A stretch of 64,000 nucleotides of DNA from NCBI RefSeq assembly GCF_022271435.1, contig NZ_JAFIQY010000016.1, positions 1 to 64,000 on the forward strand. Reading direction: 5' to 3'. Shown one piece after another: positions 52,847-60,137 of this stretch. A program made the position numbers and the translations under genes. Every line of letters starts with the position of its first letter. The stretch's first letter is position 1. This stretch comes from Streptomyces monomycini. Lineage in GTDB: Bacteria; Actinomycetota; Actinomycetes; Streptomycetales; Streptomycetaceae. Below the pieces are notes generated by a model, which was not told the origin of the DNA, ran no database searches, and worked only from the letters and a program-made list of their open reading frames with translations.

Positions 52847-52919
52847 TCCCCTGTAGCTCAATTGGCAGAGCAGCCGGCTGTTAACCGGCAGGTTACTGGT
52901 TCGAGTCCAGTCGGGGGAG
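52847..52919 (+). tRNA. tRNA-Asn (GTT)
   Basis: 73 nt cloverleaf: acceptor TCCCCTG/CGGGGGA, D arm GCTCAATTGGCAGAGC, anticodon loop CTGTTAA in a GCCGG/CCGGC stem, T arm ACTGGTTCGAGTCCAGT. CCA is not encoded. Confidence 0.95.
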
Positions 52920-52924
52920 CTCGG

Positions 52925-52997
52925 TCCCCTGTAGCTCAATTGGCAGAGCATTCGGCTGTTAACCGGAGGGTTACTGGTTCGAGTCCAGTCGGGGGAG
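52925..52997 (+). tRNA. tRNA-Asn (GTT), second copy
   Basis: Nearly identical to the copy five bases upstream. It differs only in the anticodon stem (TTCGG/CCGGA instead of GCCGG/CCGGC), so the first pair is weak. The two form a tandem unit. Confidence 0.95.
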
Positions 52998-53005
52998 CAG
53001 GACGG

Positions 53006-53032
53006 AAGAGGACCCCCGCGGGGGTCCTCTTT
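53006..53032 (+). terminator. Terminator of the tandem tRNA-Asn genes
   Basis: AAGAGGACCCCC pairs with GGGGGTCCTCTT around a GC loop, then TTTCC. It begins nine bases after the second tRNA. Confidence 0.85.
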
Positions 53033-53175
53033 CCTGTGCGCGGGAACCGAACACAGGGCGGCCGAAGTCCTCTTGAACGAGCATGGCGGCCCAGCGAGGA
53101 CCCACCCGCGCAACAGATCGTATGAGCGGCTATGCTGCGGCAGACGGCGCGCACAAATGTGCGCGGCGCGCCGTA

Positions 53176-53251
53176 TCGGGGCGGTAGCTCAGCCGGTTAG
53201 AGCAGCGGACTCATAATCCGTCGGCCGTGGGTTCGAGTCCCACCCGCCCCA
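53176..53251 (+). tRNA. tRNA with CAT anticodon (Met elongator or Ile2)
   Basis: 76 nt: acceptor GGGGCGG/CCGCCCC, D arm GCTCAGCCGGTTAGAGC, anticodon loop CTCATAA, T arm GTGGGTTCGAGTCCCAC. The CAT anticodon allows elongator Met or lysidine-modified Ile2; sequence alone does not settle it here. Confidence 0.9.
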
Positions 53252-53934
53252 CTGCTGCACATGTGTGCAGAAACGATGTGGCCTGCGGAAACGTCACTCC
53301 GAGGCCGCTACCCCGTCCTGCGGGCCCGCTCGGTGTGCGATGGCCCTCGCGAGTACGTCAAACTATTGACGTCCATATCGGGACATAGCGACATCAGATA
53401 TCGGAAATCCATGAGGGGCCACCACCTGGGCCAGGGGACGTCCGACTCCACCCCGCGGGCCCGATATCGCACAACGGATGCCCGCGCCCGCCGGCCGAGG
53501 GCGCATGAGGCCAAGGACGAGAAGATCTTCCTGGCGCCATCGGAGCACGCGCTCCTCCGCGCGCACCTGAAGGGTGACACCGCCCGGAGAGCCGTGGCGT
53601 TTTCGGTACCTGTCCCGCACACCGCTGGAAGCCCGACTCGACCCCCGCGAACGCCGCCGCCCCGACGCAGGGGGCCCGGGTCGAAAGTTCCACCGCGCGT
53701 GATGCAGGGACGGCTCGGGTGCAGGTCCATCGGCCCCACGGGCGACCCCGGCCACCTGCTTGGTAGACGGCAAAGTAGAGCAACGAGTCTCGCGGAGAAG
53801 CCGCAGCAACCGAGGTAGGGCGGGCTCACCACCTCCACAGGGGGTCCTCGGAAGCTGGCCTCCCACACCTGGCCGGCTGTACTACTCAAGAAGTCCCGCT
53901 CGACGTGCGGGAAGCGCCATGAGCTTGCACGCAA
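53252..53934. other. Stretch between tRNA and CRISPR array without a convincing gene
   Basis: A hairpin CTGCACATGTGTGCAG at 53255-53270 may end the tRNA transcript. Several overlapping GC-rich frames exist in the rest, none with recognisable domains or good starts. No integrase, although a tRNA 3' end is a common insertion point. This lies at the leader-distal end of the CRISPR array. Confidence 0.5.
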
Positions 53935-54997
53935 GGGTCGGCCCTGCGCGCGCGGGAACCACTCAAGGCACCGCCTACTGATAGGCGGTGGTGAGGGAAC
54001 AGCCCCGCGCGCGCGGGGACCACATGTGGCTGTGGAACAACGCGATCGGCCCGGCGGGAACAGCCCCGCACACGCGGGGACCACGGTATGGCCGTCGGCC
54101 ACACCTTCACCTGGCGGGCAACAGCCCCGCATGCGCGGGGACCACGACTGAGCAGGGTTGACAGCGGACGCTTCTCAGGGGTCAGCCCCGCACACGCGGG
54201 GACCACTGCATGTCCAGCATGAACGCCAGCGCTTCCGGGGAACAGCCCCTCATGTGCGGGACCACGAAGAAGGTGGCGGTGCAGGCATCGGCACCGAGGG
54301 GACAGCCCCGCACGCGCGGGGACCACATAAGCGGCGGACCGGATTATGCCGACGAGTCGGGAACAGCCCCGCACGCGCGGGGACCACGCCTCGATGATGT
54401 GCACCTGTTCCACGGCCTTGGGAACAGCCCCGCACGCGCGGGGACCACCATGGGCAGGGAGCGGGCGGCGCTGGCGGGCAGGGAACAGCCCCGCACGCGC
54501 GGGGACCACCATGGGCAGGGAGCGGGCGGCGCTGGCGGGCAGGGAACAGCCCCGCACGCGCGGGGACCACCACCCGTACCCGCCGGGCCCCTTCTCCGCC
54601 GTGGGAACAGCCCCGCACGCGCGGGGACCACCTCGGAGACGATGACGCCGAGGGTGGTGTCCTGGGGACAGCCCCGCACGCGCGGGGACCACCGGGCCCT
54701 GCCGTACATCCATGACAGCGTCCAGGGAACAGCCCCGCACGCGCGGGGACCACGACCAGGGTGCTGACGGCAACTGGCAGAGTCTGGGAACAGCCCCGCA
54801 CGCGCGGGGACCACATGTGGCACAGTCGAAGCACACACCTTGGGGGGGGAACAGCCCCGCACGCGCGGGGACCACGTAGAGGGCGACGTCGACGAGGGGC
54901 CGGTCACGGGAACAGCCCCGCACGCGCGGGGACCACCTTATGCACAGAGGGGTAGCCCCTCGCTGGAAGGGAACAGCCCCGCACGCGCGGGGACCAC
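53935..54997 (-). CRISPR. Type I-E CRISPR array, 18 repeats and 17 spacers
   Basis: Repeats of 29 bases start at 53935 (28, degenerate), 53995, 54056, 54117, 54178, 54238 (28), 54298, 54359, 54420, 54481, 54542, 54603, 54664, 54725, 54786, 54847, 54908 and 54969. Nearly all spacers are 32 bases. Read on the minus (cas) strand the repeat begins GTGGTCCCCG and ends GGGGCTGTTCCC, with a CCCCGC/GCGGGG stem for Cas6e cleavage. Mutations gather at the low-coordinate end, so the leader is at the high-coordinate side next to cas2. Spacers 54449-54480 and 54510-54541 are identical. Confidence 0.98.
53969..53990. terminator. Perfect hairpin inside the terminal CRISPR spacer
   Basis: CACCGCCTA (53969-53977), loop CTGA, TAGGCGGTG (53982-53990). 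It lies between the last good repeat and the degenerate terminal one, where the pre-crRNA transcript should end. Confidence 0.5.
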
Positions 54998-55125
54998 AGG
55001 TCGCGACCAGCGGTTTTGTCAGGCGGGGTGGTGGTTTTTGCTCACTTTCCGAGATCCCGGCATAACCGGCATATGTTCAGGCATTCGTTGGCCGCTTCGC
55101 TCGTGGATGTCGTGGGCCGATGCTG
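54998..55125 (-). promoter_or_regulatory. CRISPR leader
   Basis: 128 bases between the first repeat and cas2, lower in GC than the surroundings (for example GGTTTTTGCTCACTTTCCGAG and CATAACCGGCATATG). By position it carries the array promoter and the integration signals used by Cas1-Cas2. Exact elements are not resolved. Confidence 0.75.
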
Positions 55126-55494
55126 TCATCGGCGGCCGTACTTGCGGCGTTGGGCGGCCTTGCTCCAGTTTTGTTTCGGTGGTTGGGGTGGGTGGCCGGC
55201 TTCCGGTGGGGTGGTTCGGGGGGCTGGTCGGTGCAGGAGGGTAAGGCCTTCGTGGTCGGTGGGGTGCCAAGCGTGGTTGTGGGTGCGGAAGGTGAAGCCT
55301 TGTTCGGTGTCTGTCTGGTGGACGAGGAGGGCACGGCCCTTGTCGGAGTACTGGCGGACCTCGTCCCACAACAGGTCACGAATGCGGGCGGTGGGGGAGC
55401 CGAGGAAGACGCCGGGGGAAATTTCCAGGAGCCAGCGGGTGAGGAAGCCGCGTAGGCCGGCGGGACAGTTGGCCAGGATGATGACGGTCACCAC
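55126..55494 (-). CDS. cas2: CRISPR-associated endonuclease/adaptation protein Cas2e
   Basis: 122 residues from GTG 55492-55494, overlapping the end of cas1. I-E type Cas2 begins VTVIILANCPAGLRGFLTRWLLEISPGVFLG and continues RIRDLLWDEVRQYSDKGRALLV; TFRTHNHAWHPTDHEGLTLL is the C-terminal beta strand that docks on Cas1. With Cas1 it integrates new spacers at the leader end. Last gene of the operon, 128 bases from the first repeat. Confidence 0.95.
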   Translation of the reverse strand: MVTVIILANCPAGLRGFLTRWLLEISPGVFLGSPTARIRDLLWDEVRQYSDKGRALLVHQTDTEQGFTFRTHNHAWHPTDHEGLTLLHRPAPRTTPPEAGHPPQPPKQNWSKAAQRRKYGRR

Positions 55495-56435
55495 AGCACC
55501 TCGTCGCTGTAGTTGCGGCCGCTTGTCAGGTGGGTGTCACCGTCCGATTGCAGGGTCATGGAGTCTTCGCGGTCCGGGGTGTCGCCGGTGTCTTCGTGGT
55601 GGAGCAGGGTTTTGATGTCGCTGACGCAGCGGTCGAGCAGGCCGGTGTCGTTGATGCGGTTGCGCAGGGCGCGGCGGGTGCGGGGGGCGACGTCCTCGCA
55701 GCCGTCGGCGGCGGCGTCGAAGGCCGCGGGGATGGCGATGTCGGTCTTGTAGAGGTCGGCGATGTCCAGGACGAAGGAGCGTTCGTGGCCGGAGTGGACG
55801 AAGCCCAGGGCCGGGGAGCACCCGAGCGCCGTGACGACGGCGTGGGCGATGCCGTACATGCACTGCGCGGCCGCTGTGACGGCCTGGTTGGGAGCGTCGC
55901 CGGCGGCGAAGTTGTCGCGGTGGTAGTCGCGGCGGGTCCAGGGGACGCCGGTGCGGACGGATTCGCGGCGGTAGCAGTCTTTGAGGCGGCGGCCTTCCAT
56001 GGACAGCAGTTCCTGCCGGGTGCGGCCTGCGGGGTCTTCGTCGGGAAAGCGCAGGCGGTACATGGCGCGGGCGACCTCCAGCCGGGTGTGGCGGTTGGCC
56101 CAGGCGTTGGCCTGGGCTTCTGCCAGGGCCGAGGAGCGGGTCAGGGCGCGGCCGCCGGCGTAGAAGCGCACGCCGTGCTCGCCGACCCAGGCCACGCCGG
56201 CGCCGCACTCGCCCAGTACGGACATGGCCTGGTGGGTGATGCGCGTGCCGGGGCCCAGCAGGAGGGTGCCGATGGTGGCGGCCGGGATGTGGGTGGTGCC
56301 GTCCGCGTCGGTCGCGGTGATGGCGTTGTGGTCGCGGTGCACGGTGCACCGTTCCAGGTAGATGAAGGAGAGCCGGTCGCCGACCCGGGCCAGTTCCCGG
56401 GGCGTGGAGGTACTGCGGCGGCTGACGGTGCTCAT
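55488..56435 (-). CDS. cas1: CRISPR-associated integrase Cas1 (type I-E)
   Basis: 315 residues from ATG 56433-56435, overlapping the cas6e stop (ATGA). RVGDRLSFIYLERCTVHRDHNAITA at the N-terminus, GECGAGVAWVGEHGVRFYAGG near residue 75, the metal-site region around SMEGRRLKDCYRRES, then GFVHSGHERSFVLDIADLYKTD with the His and Asp of the active site. Catalyses spacer integration with Cas2. Confidence 0.96.
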   Translation of the reverse strand: MSTVSRRSTSTPRELARVGDRLSFIYLERCTVHRDHNAITATDADGTTHIPAATIGTLLLGPGTRITHQAMSVLGECGAGVAWVGEHGVRFYAGGRALTRSSALAEAQANAWANRHTRLEVARAMYRLRFPDEDPAGRTRQELLSMEGRRLKDCYRRESVRTGVPWTRRDYHRDNFAAGDAPNQAVTAAAQCMYGIAHAVVTALGCSPALGFVHSGHERSFVLDIADLYKTDIAIPAAFDAAADGCEDVAPRTRRALRNRINDTGLLDRCVSDIKTLLHHEDTGDTPDREDSMTLQSDGDTHLTSGRNYSDEVLW

Positions 56436-57154
56436 CGGGCGCCTGCCACGGCCAGCGTCATCAGGCCGCAGCCGTAGGCCTTGGACTTGCCCAGGCCATG
56501 GGTGAGGGTGCGGCGGAAGGCGGCAGCATCGGTGATGCGCAGCCGTCCGTCGAAGGTCACCCGGGTGAAGCGGACGTCCTGCCCGGCTTGCTTGGTCGGG
56601 GTGCGGCGGAACTGGAGCGGTTGCTGGTCGCGCACGATCAGTTCGTAGGCGTCGCCGTGTTCCGTCAGCCGGCGGTCGGCGCGTTTGGGGACTATTTCGA
56701 AGCCGGCCTTCTCCTGGCGCTGGAGCAGCCACTGCATCTGGTGGTGGGGTGTGACGTGGGCGGCACGTTTGGTGCGGGCGCCCGGGGCGTCCTGGGGCAG
56801 GCGGATGTGGTGGACGGGGTTGGCGGTCAGCCGGAAGCCCCAGGTGTCCCCGGCCGCGAGGGCATCGAGGAACTCTGCGTAGGCGAAGGTCGTCCAGCCG
56901 GGCGTCTCCAGGGTGGGCCAGCCGGCTTGTTCGACAAGATGGGACAGGTCCGGGCGGGCGGGGCTGACGATGAACAGGACGGTTTCGGCCTGGTGGGTGC
57001 GGTCCACACGCCACAGGACACGCGGGCCCTGGCCGTCGCGGGCCGGCAGGTCGGGAAAGCCCATGTTGACGGCGCCGTGCATCAAATGGGGCGAGCCGAG
57101 CAGCCGACGGGCCTCGGTGCGGCCGGTGTTCACGCGAAAGCGGGTCAGGTACAT
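56432..57154 (-). CDS. cas6e: Cas6e crRNA endoribonuclease (Cse3/CasE)
   Basis: 240 residues from ATG 57152-57154, overlapping the cas5e stop by one base. Starts MYLTRFRVNTGRTEARRLLGSPHLMHGAV with the conserved HxxH-type region, and ends with the glycine-rich loop HGLGKSKAYGCGLMTLA typical of Cas6 RAMPs. It cuts the repeat hairpin to give 61-nt crRNAs and stays in Cascade. Confidence 0.95.
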   Translation of the reverse strand: MYLTRFRVNTGRTEARRLLGSPHLMHGAVNMGFPDLPARDGQGPRVLWRVDRTHQAETVLFIVSPARPDLSHLVEQAGWPTLETPGWTTFAYAEFLDALAAGDTWGFRLTANPVHHIRLPQDAPGARTKRAAHVTPHHQMQWLLQRQEKAGFEIVPKRADRRLTEHGDAYELIVRDQQPLQFRRTPTKQAGQDVRFTRVTFDGRLRITDAAAFRRTLTHGLGKSKAYGCGLMTLAVAGAR

Positions 57155-57918
57155 CAGGTGGTCCTTGGAGGCGGGGACGTCGCTGGTGTTTCAAAGGGAA
57201 CGGAGGCGAGGCCGGTGGTCGGCTCGTGAGCCGGAGGTGTGGCGTGGTGCGCGGCAGTGGCCTGTGTGCTGCGGATGCCGCGCAGTGCATAGCGACGGTG
57301 GCGGGCGTCGTAGCTGACGGGGGTGTCGCGCAGGGAGAAGTCGGGGGTGTCGCCGGGCGGGCAGTCGAGGAGCATGTCCAGGACTTCCGGCCCGGGCGTG
57401 GCGCCGTGCCCGGCGGTGCGCTGGAGCTGTTGCACGTACCAGCCAGATGCCTGCCACTCGGCGTGACGCAGGGTCTCTTCCAGGGAGGTGTCCTGCGGCG
57501 GGCCCATGGCGAGTGGCTGGGATGGGGGGCAGGAGCGGCGGCCGAGGTAGGGCAGGAAGCGGGGGTACAGCAGCGCTTCGTGGAGTTCCCGGAGCAGCTC
57601 CGGGTCGCCTTCGAGGCCGGCGACGAAGACGGCGTCGGCCAGGTAGAAGCGTTCGGACAGCGGCATCGCTTTGCCGGAGTCGGCGTGGTGGGCGGTGTGG
57701 AAGTCGCGCAGCCGGGAGCCGGGCTGGTCGATGCGTACGCCGAAGCGCAGTGCGGCCAGGTCGGCGAGGTCCGCCTGGCGCGGGCGGCCCTGGGCGGCGG
57801 CGAGCAGGCCGAGGACGCCGCTTTTCGTCGGGGCGTTCTCGGTGCTGCGGCGCGCGAAGCGGGCCGCGGAGCCCCAGGCTTGCAACGGGCCGGCGAGCCG
57901 CAGGAGCAGCACGCTCAT
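57154..57918 (-). CDS. cas5e: Cas5e (CasD) Cascade subunit
   Basis: 254 residues from ATG 57916-57918, overlapping cas7e by four bases. N-terminal RAMP strand VLLLRLAGPLQAWGSAARFARRSTENAPTKSGVLGLLAAA is the family signature; RDFHTAHHADSGKAMPLSERFYLADAVFV and LGRRSCPPSQPLAMG follow. The tail is Pro/Thr-rich. Caps the 5' handle of crRNA in Cascade. Confidence 0.94.
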   Translation of the reverse strand: MSVLLLRLAGPLQAWGSAARFARRSTENAPTKSGVLGLLAAAQGRPRQADLADLAALRFGVRIDQPGSRLRDFHTAHHADSGKAMPLSERFYLADAVFVAGLEGDPELLRELHEALLYPRFLPYLGRRSCPPSQPLAMGPPQDTSLEETLRHAEWQASGWYVQQLQRTAGHGATPGPEVLDMLLDCPPGDTPDFSLRDTPVSYDARHRRYALRGIRSTQATAAHHATPPAHEPTTGLASVPFETPATSPPPRTT

Positions 57919-59132
57919 GCGCCGGACTCCAGACGCCCGGCGACGGCGGCCTCCACTTCCTTGAGCAGTTCCGCCAGCGTGACGCTGGTGCCGAGGTCCT
58001 TGAGGGCTTGCGTTTCCTCACCCACGCGTAGGACCCAGCTCGGCTCGCCGTCCGGCACGCCGAATGTCTTTTCCAGTTGCGGCACGTAGCGGCCCAGGCG
58101 TTTGCAGGCTTCCTCCAAGAAACCGCCGTTGACGCCCTGCGGAACCGGCCGTTCGAAGGCGCCGACGAAGCTGACGGGGCGGCGGGTGCGGAGCTTGACG
58201 ATCACGGCGGACGGCAGGGTGTGGTGGCCGAACGTGTTGATCTTCCCGGTGGGCAGCGAGGTGATGAATCCTTCGAGGAAGGCGGCCACAGCCTTCTGTG
58301 CGGGAGTCGACGGTGCCTCGTCCGTGCGGAGGCCGGTGCCCAGGGTGCGGTGCAGTTCATCGACGTCGATGGCGGCGTAGCGGTAGAGGGTGGCGGAGTT
58401 GAAGTCGATGGAGCCGATCATCCCGGCGCCCGTCTCGGCATCGGTGTTCTTGTCGTCGACCGCGGTGTAGTAATCCGATTCGATCTCGGATTTGTGCACG
58501 CTGATCGCGTGGGCGACCTGGGTGGCGGCCTCCACGTTCAGGTCGGTGGAGTCGGCGACCATCCGGCCGAACAGCGCGATGTCCACCGAGTGCCGGGTAT
58601 CGACCGCCTGCCGGGCCGCTGCCTTGTTCTCTTTCTTCTTCAGGGTCGTCTGGAAGCTCTTGAGGCCGGTGCCGGTGTCCAGGTCGACGGCCAGGGCGGC
58701 CAGCGCATCGAGCTGGCGGGTGCTGAGGAACATCAGGTACGCGGACTCCGGCGCCGTGCCGTTCGATCCTTCCGCGCCTTCCTGGCCCTCCTCCTTTGCC
58801 TTGCGCTTGGGCACTTCGATCTTGGAGCCGGTCGCCGTGCGGAGCATCTCGGCGGCCAGTTCGACGGCGTGGGCCGGGTCTGTCGTCGGGGCCAGGGCAG
58901 TGATCCGTTCGGCCAGCACCTCGGCGACCTTCTTCGTCCGCACACCCAGCTCCGAGGGGGGCAGCAGGTCGTTGAAGGCTTTTCGGGTGGCGCGCTTCCA
59001 CGCCTGGCTGGAGACCCGCGCCCGTCGGACGCCGCCGTACACAGCGGATTTGGGGGTTCCGGTGTCGTCGCGGTTGAGGTTGCTCGGCGGAACGGTCTGG
59101 AGGATGTGGATGTCGAGGATGGTGCGGCTCAT
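57915..59132 (-). CDS. cas7e: Cas7e (CasC/Cse4) Cascade backbone subunit
   Basis: 405 residues from ATG 59130-59132, GGAAGAG upstream. Begins ILDIHILQTVPPSNLNRDDTGTPKSAVYGGVRRARVSSQAWKRATRK, the hallmark Cas7e start. DIALFGRMVAD and IGSIDFNSATLYRYAAIDVD follow; the C-terminal half has GKINTFGHHTLPSAVIVKLRTRRPVSFVGAFE. A charged Glu/Lys/Gly insert lies near residues 105-120. Six copies coat the crRNA spacer. A 129-base gap separates it from cse2, the only sizeable gap in the operon. Confidence 0.95.
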   Translation of the reverse strand: MSRTILDIHILQTVPPSNLNRDDTGTPKSAVYGGVRRARVSSQAWKRATRKAFNDLLPPSELGVRTKKVAEVLAERITALAPTTDPAHAVELAAEMLRTATGSKIEVPKRKAKEEGQEGAEGSNGTAPESAYLMFLSTRQLDALAALAVDLDTGTGLKSFQTTLKKKENKAAARQAVDTRHSVDIALFGRMVADSTDLNVEAATQVAHAISVHKSEIESDYYTAVDDKNTDAETGAGMIGSIDFNSATLYRYAAIDVDELHRTLGTGLRTDEAPSTPAQKAVAAFLEGFITSLPTGKINTFGHHTLPSAVIVKLRTRRPVSFVGAFERPVPQGVNGGFLEEACKRLGRYVPQLEKTFGVPDGEPSWVLRVGEETQALKDLGTSVTLAELLKEVEAAVAGRLESGA

Positions 59133-59261
59133 CGGGCTCTTCCGTTCTGGCGCTGATAAATGGGTCAGGTACGGGCTTCCGCGGCATGGCGTGGGCTTTG
59201 TGCCAGGTGCGGCGGAGCCGGAGGGACACGGCGACGCGGCATGCCGGTGACTGCCGGTGGC

Positions 59262-60137
59262 TCAGAGACCGGGGTCGGGTCCGTCGCTCTCGGAGAGGGG
59301 CGAGGTGTCTTCGGCGTCGTTCTCGTCTTCGCCGCCTGGCCTGGTCTGCCTTCCGTACGACAGGTGCAGATCGCGTCCCCAGGCACGGCGGACGTCCGCC
59401 CGCAGGTTCTCGTTCTGCCAGCGGCACAGCTGATCGGCGAGCCGGGCGTAGTCGAGGGGGATGCGTGCAGTGCGCAGCAGCTGTACCACTTCGCGCAGGC
59501 GCACTGCGAGCATGTCGAACGAGGTCGAGGTGCCGATGCGGACAAAGCGCTTGCGCAGTGTCTCGTTGAGTTCATCATCCAGACGAGGAGCGGAGCGGGT
59601 CTCCTGCCGGCCCGCCTCCGGCTCGTCGGCGGCGGGGGCGGTGCCTCTACCACCCTGTGCCAGGGCACGAACCGCACGCCCGAGGCCCCAACCGGGCTCG
59701 TGCATGGCCGCATCGCGAATGGACTGCTGATGCAGCGCCCATAGGGTGACCGCCACATGAACGGCGTCTTCCTCGGCCTGCGTGCTCGTCTCACGCTTGC
59801 GGCGTACGTCTTGGTGGAGAAGCTCCGGCGATGCTTCGCCGCCTGCCGGGTCGGTCTCACCCGCTTGCCGGTGCTCTTCCCACACCCGGGCGAGGTCTTC
59901 CAACCCGTCGATGCCCCAGATATCCGGGGTCTCGTGAACCGTCCGGCCGGCGGCTCGCCGCAGCTGCGCCAGGATCGCGACGGCAGCCGGCACATCCTGG
60001 CGATAGAGGTTCTGAAGCCGTCCGATGCAGCGAGCTGTGGCCAACTCGGGGGCGCTCCGCGGGTGTGCGCTCCGGCGCTGCGGCCGCTTTGAGCTTGCTG
60101 TTCGGCGGTCTGCAGGTGGCTGCGGGCCGGTGGTCAT
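59262..60137 (-). CDS. cse2: Cse2 (CasB) Cascade small subunit, extended form
   Basis: 291 residues from ATG 60135-60137, overlapping the cas3-cse1 stop (ATGA). The helical Cse2 core includes CIGRLQNLYRQDVPAAVAILAQLRRA, EEDAVHVAVTLWALHQQS, LDDELNETLRKRFVRIGTS and LRTARIPLDYARLADQLCRWQ. It is longer than the usual 160-230 residues, with a basic low-complexity N-terminus of about 35 residues and an acidic C-terminal tail (GGEDENDAEDTSPLSESDG). Two copies stabilise the R-loop in Cascade. Confidence 0.92.
   Translation of the reverse strand: MTTGPQPPADRRTASSKRPQRRSAHPRSAPELATARCIGRLQNLYRQDVPAAVAILAQLRRAAGRTVHETPDIWGIDGLEDLARVWEEHRQAGETDPAGGEASPELLHQDVRRKRETSTQAEEDAVHVAVTLWALHQQSIRDAAMHEPGWGLGRAVRALAQGGRGTAPAADEPEAGRQETRSAPRLDDELNETLRKRFVRIGTSTSFDMLAVRLREVVQLLRTARIPLDYARLADQLCRWQNENLRADVRRAWGRDLHLSYGRQTRPGGEDENDAEDTSPLSESDGPDPGL

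Noticed and set aside
53255..53270. Hairpin after the CAT tRNA as a terminator
   Set aside because: A perfect stem but with only a 2-base loop and no T run; mentioned with the gap instead of as a separate terminator.
53261..53818. 185-residue plus-strand frame between tRNA and CRISPR
   Set aside because: No domain, no binding site, composition like non-coding GC-rich DNA.
53252..53934. Integrative element inserted at the CAT tRNA
   Set aside because: No integrase, relaxase or repeated tRNA end visible inside the window.
53886..54955. Long open frames in both directions across the CRISPR array
   Set aside because: They are made by the 29-base repeat (repeated CGAVP/RTRGDH peptides), not genes.
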